From Anaerobaca sp035448545 (GTDB taxonomy: Bacteria; Planctomycetota; Phycisphaerae; Sedimentisphaerales; Anaerobacaceae): a stretch of DNA of 64,000 nt. Positions 16,742 to 25,231 of this stretch are shown in pieces. The stretch spans positions 62,001 through 126,000 of the forward strand of contig DAOTJE010000009.1 of assembly GCA_035448545.1 (NCBI GenBank), read 5' to 3'. Within the stretch, counting starts at the first letter, position 1; the number at the start of each line of letters is the position of its first letter. The position numbers and the translations under genes were made by a program. The notes under the pieces were generated by a model that made no database searches, was not told the origin of the DNA, and was given only the letters and a program-made list of their open reading frames with translations.

Positions 16742-18187
16742 CTACTCGACTGCAAACCAGTCGTCGGTCAGGGAGCTGTCCTCCAGCCAGTGCTCTTCGA
16801 GCAGGGCCCTGTCCAACTCATCGACGCGGCAGTCGCCGTTGAGGTCGCCGACGGGAGGCACGTAGTCGGGAAGTGACTGGGCGGCCTCACACGGGCTGTC
16901 GTACACGTTGACCGTGACCGTGTCGGTGCCGATGTATTCGCCGTCAAAAGCTCCCAGTTCCAGGACGTACCGGCCCGTCGCGGCCAGCGTGACGTTCGTG
17001 TCCTCGGCCTTTGGTGTTTCGATCACAGCGGCCCCTTTTGCGGGCTCGCTCTTGACCGTCCAGACCACCGTGTAGGGCATGACCGTGCCGTCGTCCGTGA
17101 CGGTCGCATCCAGCAAGCCGGTCCGGGGCCCGCCTTCCAGCCAGGTCACGATGTCGGGGCCGGCGTCCACCTGCGGAACGAGGTTGTCGGCCAGGAACGT
17201 GAAGATCGGACCGTAGATCGGATCGTTCTCGCTGCCGACGTAGGCATCGACGGCCCAGTAGTACCGCGTCTTGCGTTCGGTCTGCACCGTCACGGACGTG
17301 ACGCTCTGAGCGCTGACGATGCGGATCGCGTCGGGATCAATGAAATCGACCAGCGCCTGATAGTCGTCGGTGAAATAGACATCGACGAGGACGGGCTCGC
17401 CCGGCACGCAGGGGTCGGGCAGGGTCCAACTCAGTGTCACCTGGCCCGGCGAGACAAGGCCGCCGTCGGCCGGATGCGGATCGAGCAGCGCGGTGGCGCT
17501 CAGCGTCGTCTTGCCCCGGTTGGTGACATCATAGTCGAGGTGCAGCACGCCCTGACCACGATAGGCGGTGATCCAGCCGTTGTCGATGTAGGTCTGTACG
17601 ATCGCGCTGTCGTCGCCTTCGAGGATCAGCGTACCGGCGCCGACGTCGATCAGGCCCCTGGCGCTGGTCATGCGCAGATCGGCGGCGTGGATCGTGCCGC
17701 CCCGCAGGTTCGCGGTACCGGTGCCGGCCAAGCCGGGAATAACCAGCTCGTCCTCCAGCTCGATGATACCGCCGGACATATTGAGCGTGCCGATGCCATC
17801 CCAGCCGAGTTGAAGCGATCCTGTCGCGAAACGGCCCCCGCTGATATTCAGGACGCCGTGGCCGGAGGGACTGTCGACACCGACGTAGGCGCCGGAGGCG
17901 GTAAGCGAGCCGCCGGTGATGTCCAGGTTGGTCAGAACGCCGCCGTTGCCAACCCGCAAGGTCTCACATACGGCTTCGATGCCATCCTGGACCACGCAAT
18001 GGGTGTTCTCCGGCATGTCGATGGACGCCGGGTCGGTCGCCGTCGGGACGGTGTCCGTGTTCCAGTTCTGCGGCGTGCTCCAGAGCGAATCGGGCCCGCC
18101 GTCATCCCAGGAAATCAACGCCCAGGCGCCCCCGCCCAGCGCCAGCAACAGGACCAGAGAAACCAAGCACGTTATTCTGTTGAACAT
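16742..18187 (-). CDS. Secreted beta-helix-like protein with C-terminal dockerin-like loop
   Basis: The 481-residue protein has a signal peptide (VSLVLLLALGGGAWA). Next is a repetitive Gly-rich region of the autotransporter-associated / pectin-lyase-like type (about 25-230, with SGGRFATGSLQLG and SGGIIELEDELVIPG), which should form a right-handed beta-helix. An Ig-like unit (about 240-345) and a PKD-like unit (about 350-430, VTLAATGRYVLELGAFDGEY) follow. A calcium-loop segment, GDLNGDCRVDELD, starts near 447. The tail is a single dockerin-like repeat. It is divergent from the glycosyltransferase gene and has a terminator-like element in its leader. Its role is extracellular; the substrate is unknown. 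Confidence 0.78.
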   Translation of the reverse strand: MFNRITCLVSLVLLLALGGGAWALISWDDGGPDSLWSTPQNWNTDTVPTATDPASIDMPENTHCVVQDGIEAVCETLRVGNGGVLTNLDITGGSLTASGAYVGVDSPSGHGVLNISGGRFATGSLQLGWDGIGTLNMSGGIIELEDELVIPGLAGTGTANLRGGTIHAADLRMTSARGLIDVGAGTLILEGDDSAIVQTYIDNGWITAYRGQGVLHLDYDVTNRGKTTLSATALLDPHPADGGLVSPGQVTLSWTLPDPCVPGEPVLVDVYFTDDYQALVDFIDPDAIRIVSAQSVTSVTVQTERKTRYYWAVDAYVGSENDPIYGPIFTFLADNLVPQVDAGPDIVTWLEGGPRTGLLDATVTDDGTVMPYTVVWTVKSEPAKGAAVIETPKAEDTNVTLAATGRYVLELGAFDGEYIGTDTVTVNVYDSPCEAAQSLPDYVPPVGDLNGDCRVDELDRALLEEHWLEDSSLTDDWFAVE

Positions 18188-18787
18188 GGCAATCCTCCTT
18201 CAGAACCGTCGTTCATTTCTATGATAGACGTGGTCCGGAATTCCGCGTCTGCCTTCGTACCTGGCGCATCCGCACGCTCTACGGGGCATGATACCACCGG
18301 GGGGCGGTCCGTTTCAACCGTCTGGAGGCCGATCGGGGCTTTTTCCGCCCGCCAGGGGCGGTTGGGGCACCAAGAAAAAAGGTCCAGCGTCCTCCGGGGG
18401 GTAGAGACACCGGACCTCTCATCATATTCCACTGCCTGCTGGGGCTGAGACGTTCATCGGCCTGGAAGGGGTCCGACTTGTGGAGAATTCCCCACCCGCC
18501 GGTCCGACACGGCGAAAATACGTATTTACCACAATAGGGAGGCCACCTGCCGCTTACATACCGGCTGCCTCCTGCAGATGAACCCTGGCGGTCCCGGACG
18601 CAAGGTCCGATAGCTCAAACTGCCCTTTTTCGTGAAGCAACACCTTGATTCTTCCGATAGAACCTGTGCGGCAAAAGAGAGTCGAGCGGAGGCGTTAGAC
18701 CCGCCGATGGACTCTATTGAATCCAGGCAGGCGTCCGACCGGCGGCATCCCTCGGCGTGTCGGAACCTTGCGGGAGCTTGCGGACTC
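18188..18787. other. Divergent spacer between secreted-protein and glycosyltransferase genes
   Basis: No gene is supported. The spacer holds an intrinsic terminator on the minus strand (18375-18416) and a GGGAG ribosome site for the plus-strand gene near 18773. Upstream frames that extend the glycosyltransferase into this region have no family-like sequence. Confidence 0.5.
18375..18416 (-). terminator. Intrinsic terminator / possible attenuator in a minus-strand leader
   Basis: On the minus strand, GGTCCGGTGTC (18416-18406) pairs along 11 bp (two G-U) with GACGCTGGACC (18391-18381) and is followed by TTTTTT. It lies about 190 bases upstream of the secreted-protein gene at 18187, with no minus-strand gene before it. 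It may therefore attenuate that gene or end a small RNA. Confidence 0.65.
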
Positions 18788-19792
18788 ATGAAAGCCAGCG
18801 TCCTGATCACGACGTACAATCAGGAGAAGGTCGTCGGCCAGGCCCTCGAGGGGGCGCTGTCGCAGGTGACAGATTTCGACTTCGAGATTGTCGTCGGAGA
18901 GGACCATTCCACCGACTCCACGCGTTCGGTGATCTGTGAGTACCGCGACCGGTTTGGCGACCGCATCCGCCCGCTGTTCCGCGGGCAGAACCTGGGGCTG
19001 ATGCGAAACCTGCCCGAGTCGTTTCTGGCCTGCCGGGGCGAGTACGTCGCCTGTCTGGACGGCGACGACTACTGGACGAACCCGCACAAGCTTCAGCGTC
19101 AGGTGGAGTTCCTCGATGCGCACCCCGACTACAGCATCTGCTTTCACAACGCACTGATGGTCTGGGACGACGGTTCGCACGATCCAACCCTTCATTCGCC
19201 TCCTGGTCGCAAGCCCACGTACAGTCTCGGGGAGCTGCTGACACATGATTTCATCAGCACGTCGGCGGCAGTGGTCCGCAACCACCTCGTGCGGCAGTTT
19301 CCGAGCTGGTACGGGACGCTTCCGGTGCCCGACTGGCCGTTCTTCGTGCTTCATGCCATGCACGGCAAGATCGGCTATCTCGACGCGGACTGGGCCGTCT
19401 ACCGGCAGCATCCGGCCGGGATGTATTGCCGACTCGCGGAGGAAAAACGTATGGAGCAGAACGTCGGCGTCGTCCGCATCTTCCGGAACGTGCTGGGCCC
19501 CGAGTGGCGAGGCCCGCTGACGCAGGCGATCCACAGCCGGTGCCTGAACCTCGCGCTGTACTATCAGCAGCATGGCGAGAGAGCCAAGGCCAGGCAATTT
19601 GCGCGGATGGCCATGGGCGAGAGGCCTCCGGGCCTGCTTCCGTCCTGTCGCACGGCCGCGAAGGTGTTCGCGTACATGCACGTTCCCGCCATCCCGCGTC
19701 TGGCCAAGCGTTATCGAGCAGCCAGGAAAGGCAAGACGCGGAGCAAGCCAGCGCACCCCGATCACGGTGGACAGGCGGTCACCGAAAGGTAG
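18788..19792 (+). CDS. Family 2 glycosyltransferase
   Basis: The 334-residue protein is a GT-A fold glycosyltransferase that would add a sugar from a nucleotide donor to a surface glycan or lipid. It opens with KASVLITTYNQEKVV and has VGEDHSTDST and the metal-binding region CLDGDDYWTN. A basic tail (about 300-334) suggests membrane contact. I chose ATG 18788, because the 52 extra upstream residues in frame are not family-like and GGGAG lies in front of this codon. No other polysaccharide gene is adjacent, so the target is unknown. It converges with the FAD/Fe-S oxidase gene, with stops 5 bases apart. Confidence 0.9.
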   Translation: MKASVLITTYNQEKVVGQALEGALSQVTDFDFEIVVGEDHSTDSTRSVICEYRDRFGDRIRPLFRGQNLGLMRNLPESFLACRGEYVACLDGDDYWTNPHKLQRQVEFLDAHPDYSICFHNALMVWDDGSHDPTLHSPPGRKPTYSLGELLTHDFISTSAAVVRNHLVRQFPSWYGTLPVPDWPFFVLHAMHGKIGYLDADWAVYRQHPAGMYCRLAEEKRMEQNVGVVRIFRNVLGPEWRGPLTQAIHSRCLNLALYYQQHGERAKARQFARMAMGERPPGLLPSCRTAAKVFAYMHVPAIPRLAKRYRAARKGKTRSKPAHPDHGGQAVTER

Positions 19793-19797
19793 ATCCC

Positions 19798-22668
19798 TCA
19801 CCGCGCCATACCGTACGCGCGAGCCAGCAGCTTGACCGGGTGGGTGACGACGACCTCGCCAAGATGTTCGATCTGCATCCTGCACGCAGCGCACTCGGTG
19901 AGCACGTTGCGGCTCGAAGCCACCGCGATCGCGTTCCGCAGGCTCTCGGAGATCCGGTCGGCCAGGTCGTAGTTCTTCTTCTGCATGCCGAACGTGCCCG
20001 CCAGCCCGCAGCAGCCGGCGCGCAGGTCCCGGACGTTCACCCCGAAATGCTCGCCGAGCAGTCGGAGTGTCACCGTCTCGTCGCCCACGGCGCACAGGTG
20101 GCAAGGCAGGTGATAGACGAACTCACCGGGCACCGATTCGGTCGGGGCCTTGAGCCGGCCGCGCCGCCGCAGGTCGGCCAGGTAGTTCATCAGCTCCCAG
20201 GTATTCTCCGAGACTCGCCGGGCGCCGTCGTCGCAAACATAGTGACGCATCTCCTGCTGAAGACACAGGGCAGCGCTCGGCTCGGAGCAGACGATCTTGT
20301 AGCCGTCGCGAGCCGCCTGGGCGAAACGCGCGACGTTGTAGGCCAGATCGCGGCGGGCCGTCTTGACGTCGCCGTACACAATGGCGGGCAGCGGCGCCGG
20401 ACGCTGGGCGGGTACGATCACCTCCACGTCGTTGTACCGCAACACGTCGAGAACGGCATACCCCAGGGCGTGATCGTTCGAATTGGCGTACGAATCCACG
20501 AAATAGGCGACCTTGTCGACCGGCGCCGCGAGCGGGCCGACAGCAGCCAGGTGCTTCTGCGCCGCTTTGACGAACGATCCACGCTGGAAGGTCGGCATAC
20601 GGCGTCGGCGGTCGAGGCCGACCGTCTTGTCCATCGCCCATCGGAACGGCGGCAGTCGCAGAAACAGGTTGGAGACCGGCGCCAAGACGCTGCCCAGCAC
20701 ACTGAGGTAGCGGTTGTGACTCAGGGCGAATTCGGTTCGGCGCAGGCCCTTGCGGCGCACGTACTCGGCGCGGGCGGCAGCCATCAGCGTCGAGACGCGG
20801 ACCCCTGAGGGACACTCCCGCTCGCACATCTTGCAGTTGACGCACAGGTCGAGGAACCGGCGGAACTCGGGCGATTCAAAGTCCTTTTCATCCAGTTGCC
20901 CCGTCGCCCAGTAGTGCAGCAGATTGGCCTTGGCGCGGGAACTGCCCAGTTCCTCGCCCAAGGCGCGATAGACCGGACACATGCGCAGAGACGGATCGCG
21001 CGTCAGACAGAGCCCGCAGCCGTAGCACTGCTCGAACTCCAGCTCCAGCTCCTGGTCGGCGAAGTGCATCTCGGACCGGGCCTTCTCAGGCAGAATGCGT
21101 CGGGCCCGGCGGAGGTTCTTGACCATAACGTCGGGATCGTCGTTGAGGATCTTGCCCGGGTTCATCAGGCCCGCCGGATCGAAGATCATTTTGACCTTGC
21201 GGAGAATCTCGTAGAACGCGTCGCCGTACTGCCGGCGGACGAAACCGGCCCGCAGAAGACCGTCGGCGTGCTCTCCGCTGATCGAACCGCCGAGCGACCA
21301 GACCAGCGAAAAGACCTCGTCGGCCATCGCCCGCATCTTCTCGACGTCGCGCGGGTTGCTCAGGTCGAGGTAGGGCCTCAGGTGGAGCTCGCCGTCGCCG
21401 GCGTGGCCGAAGAACGACATGGTTGTGCCGTACTTCTGCTGGATCTTCTGGAGGCCGTCGATGTACTCGGCGAGGCGCGTGTGATCGACGCTGGCATCTT
21501 CCATGAACTCGGCCGGGTGCTCGCGACGCCGCTTGCGATAGAGCAACGGGCCGGCGTCCTTGCGCGACTTCCACACGCGGGCCTGGTCGGCGGGCGAGGT
21601 GATGATGGTCCGCCCGGCGGCGTGGCGGCCTACGGCCAAGTCGGTCACCTCGATCCGCTCACGAACCTCGGCCTCCGTGTCGCCGACGTGTTCGATCAGC
21701 AGCACAGCGGCCGCCTCGGCGGGCAGGATATCGCGATACTGGGGCAACTGGTCGATTGCCAGATGGATCAGCGTCCGATCCATCAGCTCGCACGCCGCCG
21801 GTGCGGTCTTGACGATGGTCGGGACCGCCCGCGCCATACCGTCGAGCGAGTCGAATTCCAGTTGGAGCAGCCCCTTGACGTTCGGCAGCGGCACCGTCCG
21901 CAGCGTGATCCGCGTGAAGATTGCCAGCGTCCCCTCCGAACCGGCCAGCAGGCGAGCCAGATCGATCCGATGATCGTGACAGACCGACGCGATGTTGTAC
22001 CCGCTGCGGTTGCGTTTCGTGGCGGGGACCGCCCGGTCGATCACAGTCCGGTTGGCGGTCAGCAGCGACCAGCACTCCCTGGCAATGGCGTCAGCCCGAC
22101 GGCCGCCGGCCTTCTCCACGTCGAAGGCGTTGGTGAACAAGACCGGCGTCCCGTCGGCCAGCACCGCCTCGATCGCCTCGACGTGCTCGCTCATATGCCC
22201 GTACTGGAGGGAGTGCGCGCCGGTGGCGTTGTTGGCCAGGCAGCCGCCGACTGTCGCGCGGTTGGCGCTGGAGGGGTCGGGCCCGATTTTGCGGCCGTAC
22301 CGGGCAAGGTGCTTGTTGAGATCGTCGAGCACCACCCCGGGCTCGCACGTCACCGTAGCGCCGTCGTCGGAAGTGTCAAGAATCCGCGTCAGGTGGCGGG
22401 TCATGTCGAGCACGAGGCCCGCGCAGAGGGACTCACCGGCGACGCCGCTGCCGGCGCCGCGCGGCGCGACGGGCAGACCTTCGCGGGCCGCATACTTGAC
22501 GACGGCCTCGACGTCGCCCCCATCGCGAGGGGCGACCACGCACTGCGGGACAATCCGATAACTGCTCGCATCCGTGCTGAAGGCGACGCGGTGAAGGATG
22601 TCGGCGAACACCTCGCCGCGGATGCGGTCTCTGAGGTCGGCAGCGATTTGATTCGGGTCTTTGGCCAT
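19798..22668 (-). CDS. FAD-linked oxidase fused to Fe-S / cysteine-rich domains (D-lactate dehydrogenase-like)
   Basis: The 956-residue protein fuses a GlcD-like FAD-binding oxidase half to a GlpC/HdrD-like electron-transfer half. The FAD part (about 1-500) shows VAPRGAGSGVAGE and GGCLANNATGAHS. The middle holds two ferredoxin motifs, CYGCGLCLTRDPSLRMCP and CVNCKMCERECP. The C-terminal part has cysteine-rich CCG-type segments (CHLCAVG, CCGLAGTFG, CAACRMQ). Such fusions oxidise D-lactate or related 2-hydroxy acids at the inner membrane and pass electrons onward. D-lactate is likely but not proven. The ATG is preceded by the MlaF gene 50 bases upstream on the same strand, possibly one transcript. 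Confidence 0.88.
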   Translation of the reverse strand: MAKDPNQIAADLRDRIRGEVFADILHRVAFSTDASSYRIVPQCVVAPRDGGDVEAVVKYAAREGLPVAPRGAGSGVAGESLCAGLVLDMTRHLTRILDTSDDGATVTCEPGVVLDDLNKHLARYGRKIGPDPSSANRATVGGCLANNATGAHSLQYGHMSEHVEAIEAVLADGTPVLFTNAFDVEKAGGRRADAIARECWSLLTANRTVIDRAVPATKRNRSGYNIASVCHDHRIDLARLLAGSEGTLAIFTRITLRTVPLPNVKGLLQLEFDSLDGMARAVPTIVKTAPAACELMDRTLIHLAIDQLPQYRDILPAEAAAVLLIEHVGDTEAEVRERIEVTDLAVGRHAAGRTIITSPADQARVWKSRKDAGPLLYRKRRREHPAEFMEDASVDHTRLAEYIDGLQKIQQKYGTTMSFFGHAGDGELHLRPYLDLSNPRDVEKMRAMADEVFSLVWSLGGSISGEHADGLLRAGFVRRQYGDAFYEILRKVKMIFDPAGLMNPGKILNDDPDVMVKNLRRARRILPEKARSEMHFADQELELEFEQCYGCGLCLTRDPSLRMCPVYRALGEELGSSRAKANLLHYWATGQLDEKDFESPEFRRFLDLCVNCKMCERECPSGVRVSTLMAAARAEYVRRKGLRRTEFALSHNRYLSVLGSVLAPVSNLFLRLPPFRWAMDKTVGLDRRRRMPTFQRGSFVKAAQKHLAAVGPLAAPVDKVAYFVDSYANSNDHALGYAVLDVLRYNDVEVIVPAQRPAPLPAIVYGDVKTARRDLAYNVARFAQAARDGYKIVCSEPSAALCLQQEMRHYVCDDGARRVSENTWELMNYLADLRRRGRLKAPTESVPGEFVYHLPCHLCAVGDETVTLRLLGEHFGVNVRDLRAGCCGLAGTFGMQKKNYDLADRISESLRNAIAVASSRNVLTECAACRMQIEHLGEVVVTHPVKLLARAYGMAR

Positions 22669-22718
22669 GTCGGATCAGCAGATGTCCCTGGCGGGGCCGG
22701 ATCGGCGGAGCACCCGGC

Positions 22719-23591
22719 CTATTGCTGGAAGTCACGCGGCAGAAACTGAGCCGTGCCGACCGCCCCGCTCATCCGCAGCACCGCCAAGTCGTCTTCGCCG
22801 ACCTGCCCGTTGATGAATTGTTGCACGGTGGGATGGGGATGATCGCGAATGTGGTCCGCATCCCCGTCGGCGATGATCCGCCCGTTGTGCAGCATGATGA
22901 TGCGGTCCGCGACCTTATAGGCGCTCTTCATGTCGTGCGTCACCACGATGCTGGTCACGCTCAGGTCCCGTTCGAGCTTGAGGATCAGCTCGTTGATGAT
23001 GTCGGAGCGGATGGGATCGAGTCCCGTCGTCGGCTCGTCATACAGAATGACCTCCGGATTCAGGGCAATCGCCCGGGCCAGAGCGACACGTTTGCGCTGC
23101 CCGCCGGAGAGGTTGGCCGGATAGTAGTTCTGGAACCCGTCCAGCCCTACCATCGCCAGTTTCGCCTTGACCACCTCCTGCATCTGGCTCCACGTGACGT
23201 TCTTGAAGTGCTGGCGGATCGGAAACATGATGTTCTCAGCCACGGTCATGCTGTCGAAGAGCGCCCCTTCCTGAAACAGATACCCGAAGCGCGTGCGGAC
23301 CCTGTGCAGTTCTCGTTCGCTGAGATGGTCGATTCGCTGGCCGTCGAAAAGGACCTCGCCGCTGGTGGGCCGCTGCAGGACGATGAAGTGCTTCATCAGA
23401 ACCGTCTTGCCGCAGCCGCTGGGGCCGATGATCACCGTGGTCTTGCCCCTTTCGATGGACAGCGAGACGTGGTCGAGCACCAGCTTCTTGCCGAACTTCT
23501 TCGTCAGATTCCTGACCTCGATCACGGCGTCGGTCGATCCATCCCCGTGGCCCGGTTTGTTGTGATCGTCCTGTTGTTCCAAGCTAAGCAC
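22719..23591 (-). CDS. mlaF: MlaF-like ABC transporter ATPase
   Basis: This 290-residue ATPase powers an MlaE-type lipid transporter at the inner membrane. Walker A is GPSGCGKT, the signature is LSGGQRKRV, and Walker B is VILYDEPTTGLDP. The SDIINELILKLERDL stretch after Walker B is typical for MlaF/Ttg2A. An acidic N-terminal extension of about 20 residues precedes the domain. The frame opens at GTG 23591. Its permease partner is encoded 42 bases upstream. MlaD, MlaB and MlaC are absent here. Confidence 0.9.
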   Translation of the reverse strand: MLSLEQQDDHNKPGHGDGSTDAVIEVRNLTKKFGKKLVLDHVSLSIERGKTTVIIGPSGCGKTVLMKHFIVLQRPTSGEVLFDGQRIDHLSERELHRVRTRFGYLFQEGALFDSMTVAENIMFPIRQHFKNVTWSQMQEVVKAKLAMVGLDGFQNYYPANLSGGQRKRVALARAIALNPEVILYDEPTTGLDPIRSDIINELILKLERDLSVTSIVVTHDMKSAYKVADRIIMLHNGRIIADGDADHIRDHPHPTVQQFINGQVGEDDLAVLRMSGAVGTAQFLPRDFQQ

Positions 23592-23632
23592 TCCCGAGTC
23601 GACACATCATGGGGCCGTCGCGAGCTCCGGCG

Positions 23633-24442
23633 TCAGACCAGGCTCTTGATCGGCCAGAAGGTCAGATAGATGCTCTTGAAGACTACCGCCAGGGCAAAAT
23701 CCAGTGCCAGGATCGAGATGAAGCTGGCGACGAAGGCATCGGTACAGGCCTGGCCCACGCCGTGCGCGCCTTCCTTGCAGTTGAAACCCTTGTAGCAACT
23801 GATCGTGGCCATAGCGCCGCCGAAGAAAAAGCCTTTGATGATCCCGATGGAGACGTCCCACAGCTCGACGCCGGAGGCGCTGAAGTTCCAGTAAGCCCGG
23901 CTGTTGATCCCTAATTGCAGAAAGCTCACCAGGGCCCCGCCGATCACACCCATCAGGTCGGCATAGATGATCAGCACCGGCGTGAGCATCAGACACGCCA
24001 GCAGGCGCGGCGCCACCAGGTAGCGAATCGGATCGGTCCCCATGCTGCGAACCGCGTCGATCTGCTCGGTAACGTTCATCGTTCCCAGTTCCGCCGTCAG
24101 GGCGCCGCCGACGCGTCCGGCCAGCATCACCGCCGCCAGCACCGGACCGAGCTCCTTGACCACCGAGATGTTGATCAGCACACCCAGGTGCTCTTCGAGC
24201 CCCATCCCCGCCAACTGGTCGTAGGCCTGCACCGCCAGGGTCATTCCTACGAAGGCCCCGGTGATCATGATCACCGGCACACTCCGGACGCCGATGATAT
24301 TCATCTGGGTCCAGACCAAAGGATACGTCTGCCGGGCACAACAGCTTCGAAGGGCCGTGGTGACCGATCGCCAGGCAAATCGGCCAAAGCGACCGGCGTC
24401 CACCACGTCCTGGATGGCTCTGGCCCCGAGCGCTGCTATCAT
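23633..24442 (-). CDS. mlaE: MlaE-like ABC transporter permease
   Basis: The 269-residue permease of the MlaE/YrbE family forms the inner-membrane part of a phospholipid transport complex with MlaF. It has an N-terminal amphipathic helix and about five membrane segments. Family motifs include ITGAFVGMTLAVQAYDQL, TAELGTMNVTEQIDA and GFFFGGAMATISCYKGFN. ATG 24442 is preferred over the TTG one codon earlier. It is followed by MlaF and preceded by the C_GCAxxG gene in what looks like one operon. The usual MCE-domain partner MlaD is missing and may be encoded elsewhere. Confidence 0.9.
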   Translation of the reverse strand: MIAALGARAIQDVVDAGRFGRFAWRSVTTALRSCCARQTYPLVWTQMNIIGVRSVPVIMITGAFVGMTLAVQAYDQLAGMGLEEHLGVLINISVVKELGPVLAAVMLAGRVGGALTAELGTMNVTEQIDAVRSMGTDPIRYLVAPRLLACLMLTPVLIIYADLMGVIGGALVSFLQLGINSRAYWNFSASGVELWDVSIGIIKGFFFGGAMATISCYKGFNCKEGAHGVGQACTDAFVASFISILALDFALAVVFKSIYLTFWPIKSLV

Positions 24443-24518
24443 CAAAGCATTTCCTTATGCGAGGAACGGAGGTTTCACGGCCTCGTTCAGTGCGAGCCGC
24501 CCTGCTCCACTTGTCTTT

Positions 24519-25004
24519 CTAATCGGCCCGGCGCTCCTTGTCAAGCAGGACCGCCGCACCGGGAGCGGGTGGCTGCAGCATCTCTTCGAGGATCTCGGCG
24601 GCGTCCTTGACGAGATTGGGGCAGATGGTCCGGAAGAGCCCCTCGCGGGTGGCCTTCTGCGCCCCCTCGGCGGTGCTGATGTCGCAGCCGAGCAAGTGCT
24701 TGCAGACCACGGTTCGGTTGCGCTGTTGGAACCTCGCGACGAAGTCGGCCAGGGCCGCATAGACGTCGCCGCGCCCATCCCGCTGGTCGCAGTGGGGTCC
24801 GGCGAACTTCAGCCCGAGGACCATGAAGGCCCCGGTGACGGCGCCGCAGGTCTCGCCCAGGCGCATCCCGCCGGCAAAACCCGACGCCAGCTTCATTGCC
24901 TGCTCGCGCGGCAGTCCGAATTCCGGGCCATAGATCGCCGCAATCGCCTGCGAGCAGGCCGCCCCGCCGCAAAAACACTCCACTGCCTGATCCACCTTGC
25001 TCAT
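24519..25004 (-). CDS. C_GCAxxG_C_C family putative redox protein
   Basis: The 161-residue protein belongs to the C_GCAxxG_C_C family, small cytoplasmic proteins thought to carry a redox or metal site. Visible residues are CFCGGAACSQAI at the start, then GGMRLGETCGAVTGAFMVLG, CKHLLGCD and a late Cys in RTICPNLV. ATG 25004 is supported by AGGAG 8 bases upstream and by a promoter whose elements (25057-25085) overlap the longer frame. It is the first gene of a likely operon with mlaE, mlaF and perhaps the FAD/Fe-S oxidase. Confidence 0.87.
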   Translation of the reverse strand: MSKVDQAVECFCGGAACSQAIAAIYGPEFGLPREQAMKLASGFAGGMRLGETCGAVTGAFMVLGLKFAGPHCDQRDGRGDVYAALADFVARFQQRNRTVVCKHLLGCDISTAEGAQKATREGLFRTICPNLVKDAAEILEEMLQPPAPGAAVLLDKERRAD

Positions 25005-25056
25005 ATTCCCACTCCTGGGGTCCGAATTCGTGCGTCGGTTAACAATAGGGACCGGT

Positions 25057-25085
25057 ATTGTAGAGTCTCGGCCGCCAAACGGCAA
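25057..25085 (-). promoter_or_regulatory. Promoter for the C_GCAxxG-mlaEF transcript
   Basis: On the minus strand, TTGCCG (25085-25080), a 17-base spacer and TACAAT (25062-25057) form a good sigma70-type promoter with a leader of about 45 bases. Confidence 0.55.
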
Positions 25086-25199
25086 TCCTCAGATCGCATG
25101 GCATTTGCATGGGTTCTCGCGGAATTGTATGCCCCTACGGGCACACTGCGAACGCCGTTTGCAGCAGCGTCGCAAGACGCTACTGCCTCGTCGCCGCGA

Positions 25200-25228
25200 T
25201 TGACACGGAGACACCATAGGGCTAAGAT
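25200..25228 (+). promoter_or_regulatory. Promoter for tsaD
   Basis: TTGACA (25200-25205), a 17-base spacer and TAAGAT (25223-25228) match the consensus well. The expected transcript start near 25235 falls between the two possible tsaD ATG codons (25232, 25238), suggesting a leaderless or nearly leaderless mRNA. Confidence 0.6.
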
Positions 25229-25231
25229 CGC

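Noticed and set aside
20896..22749. 617-residue plus-strand frame opposite the FAD/Fe-S oxidase
   Set aside because: Antisense shadow with His/Arg/Gly-rich composition.
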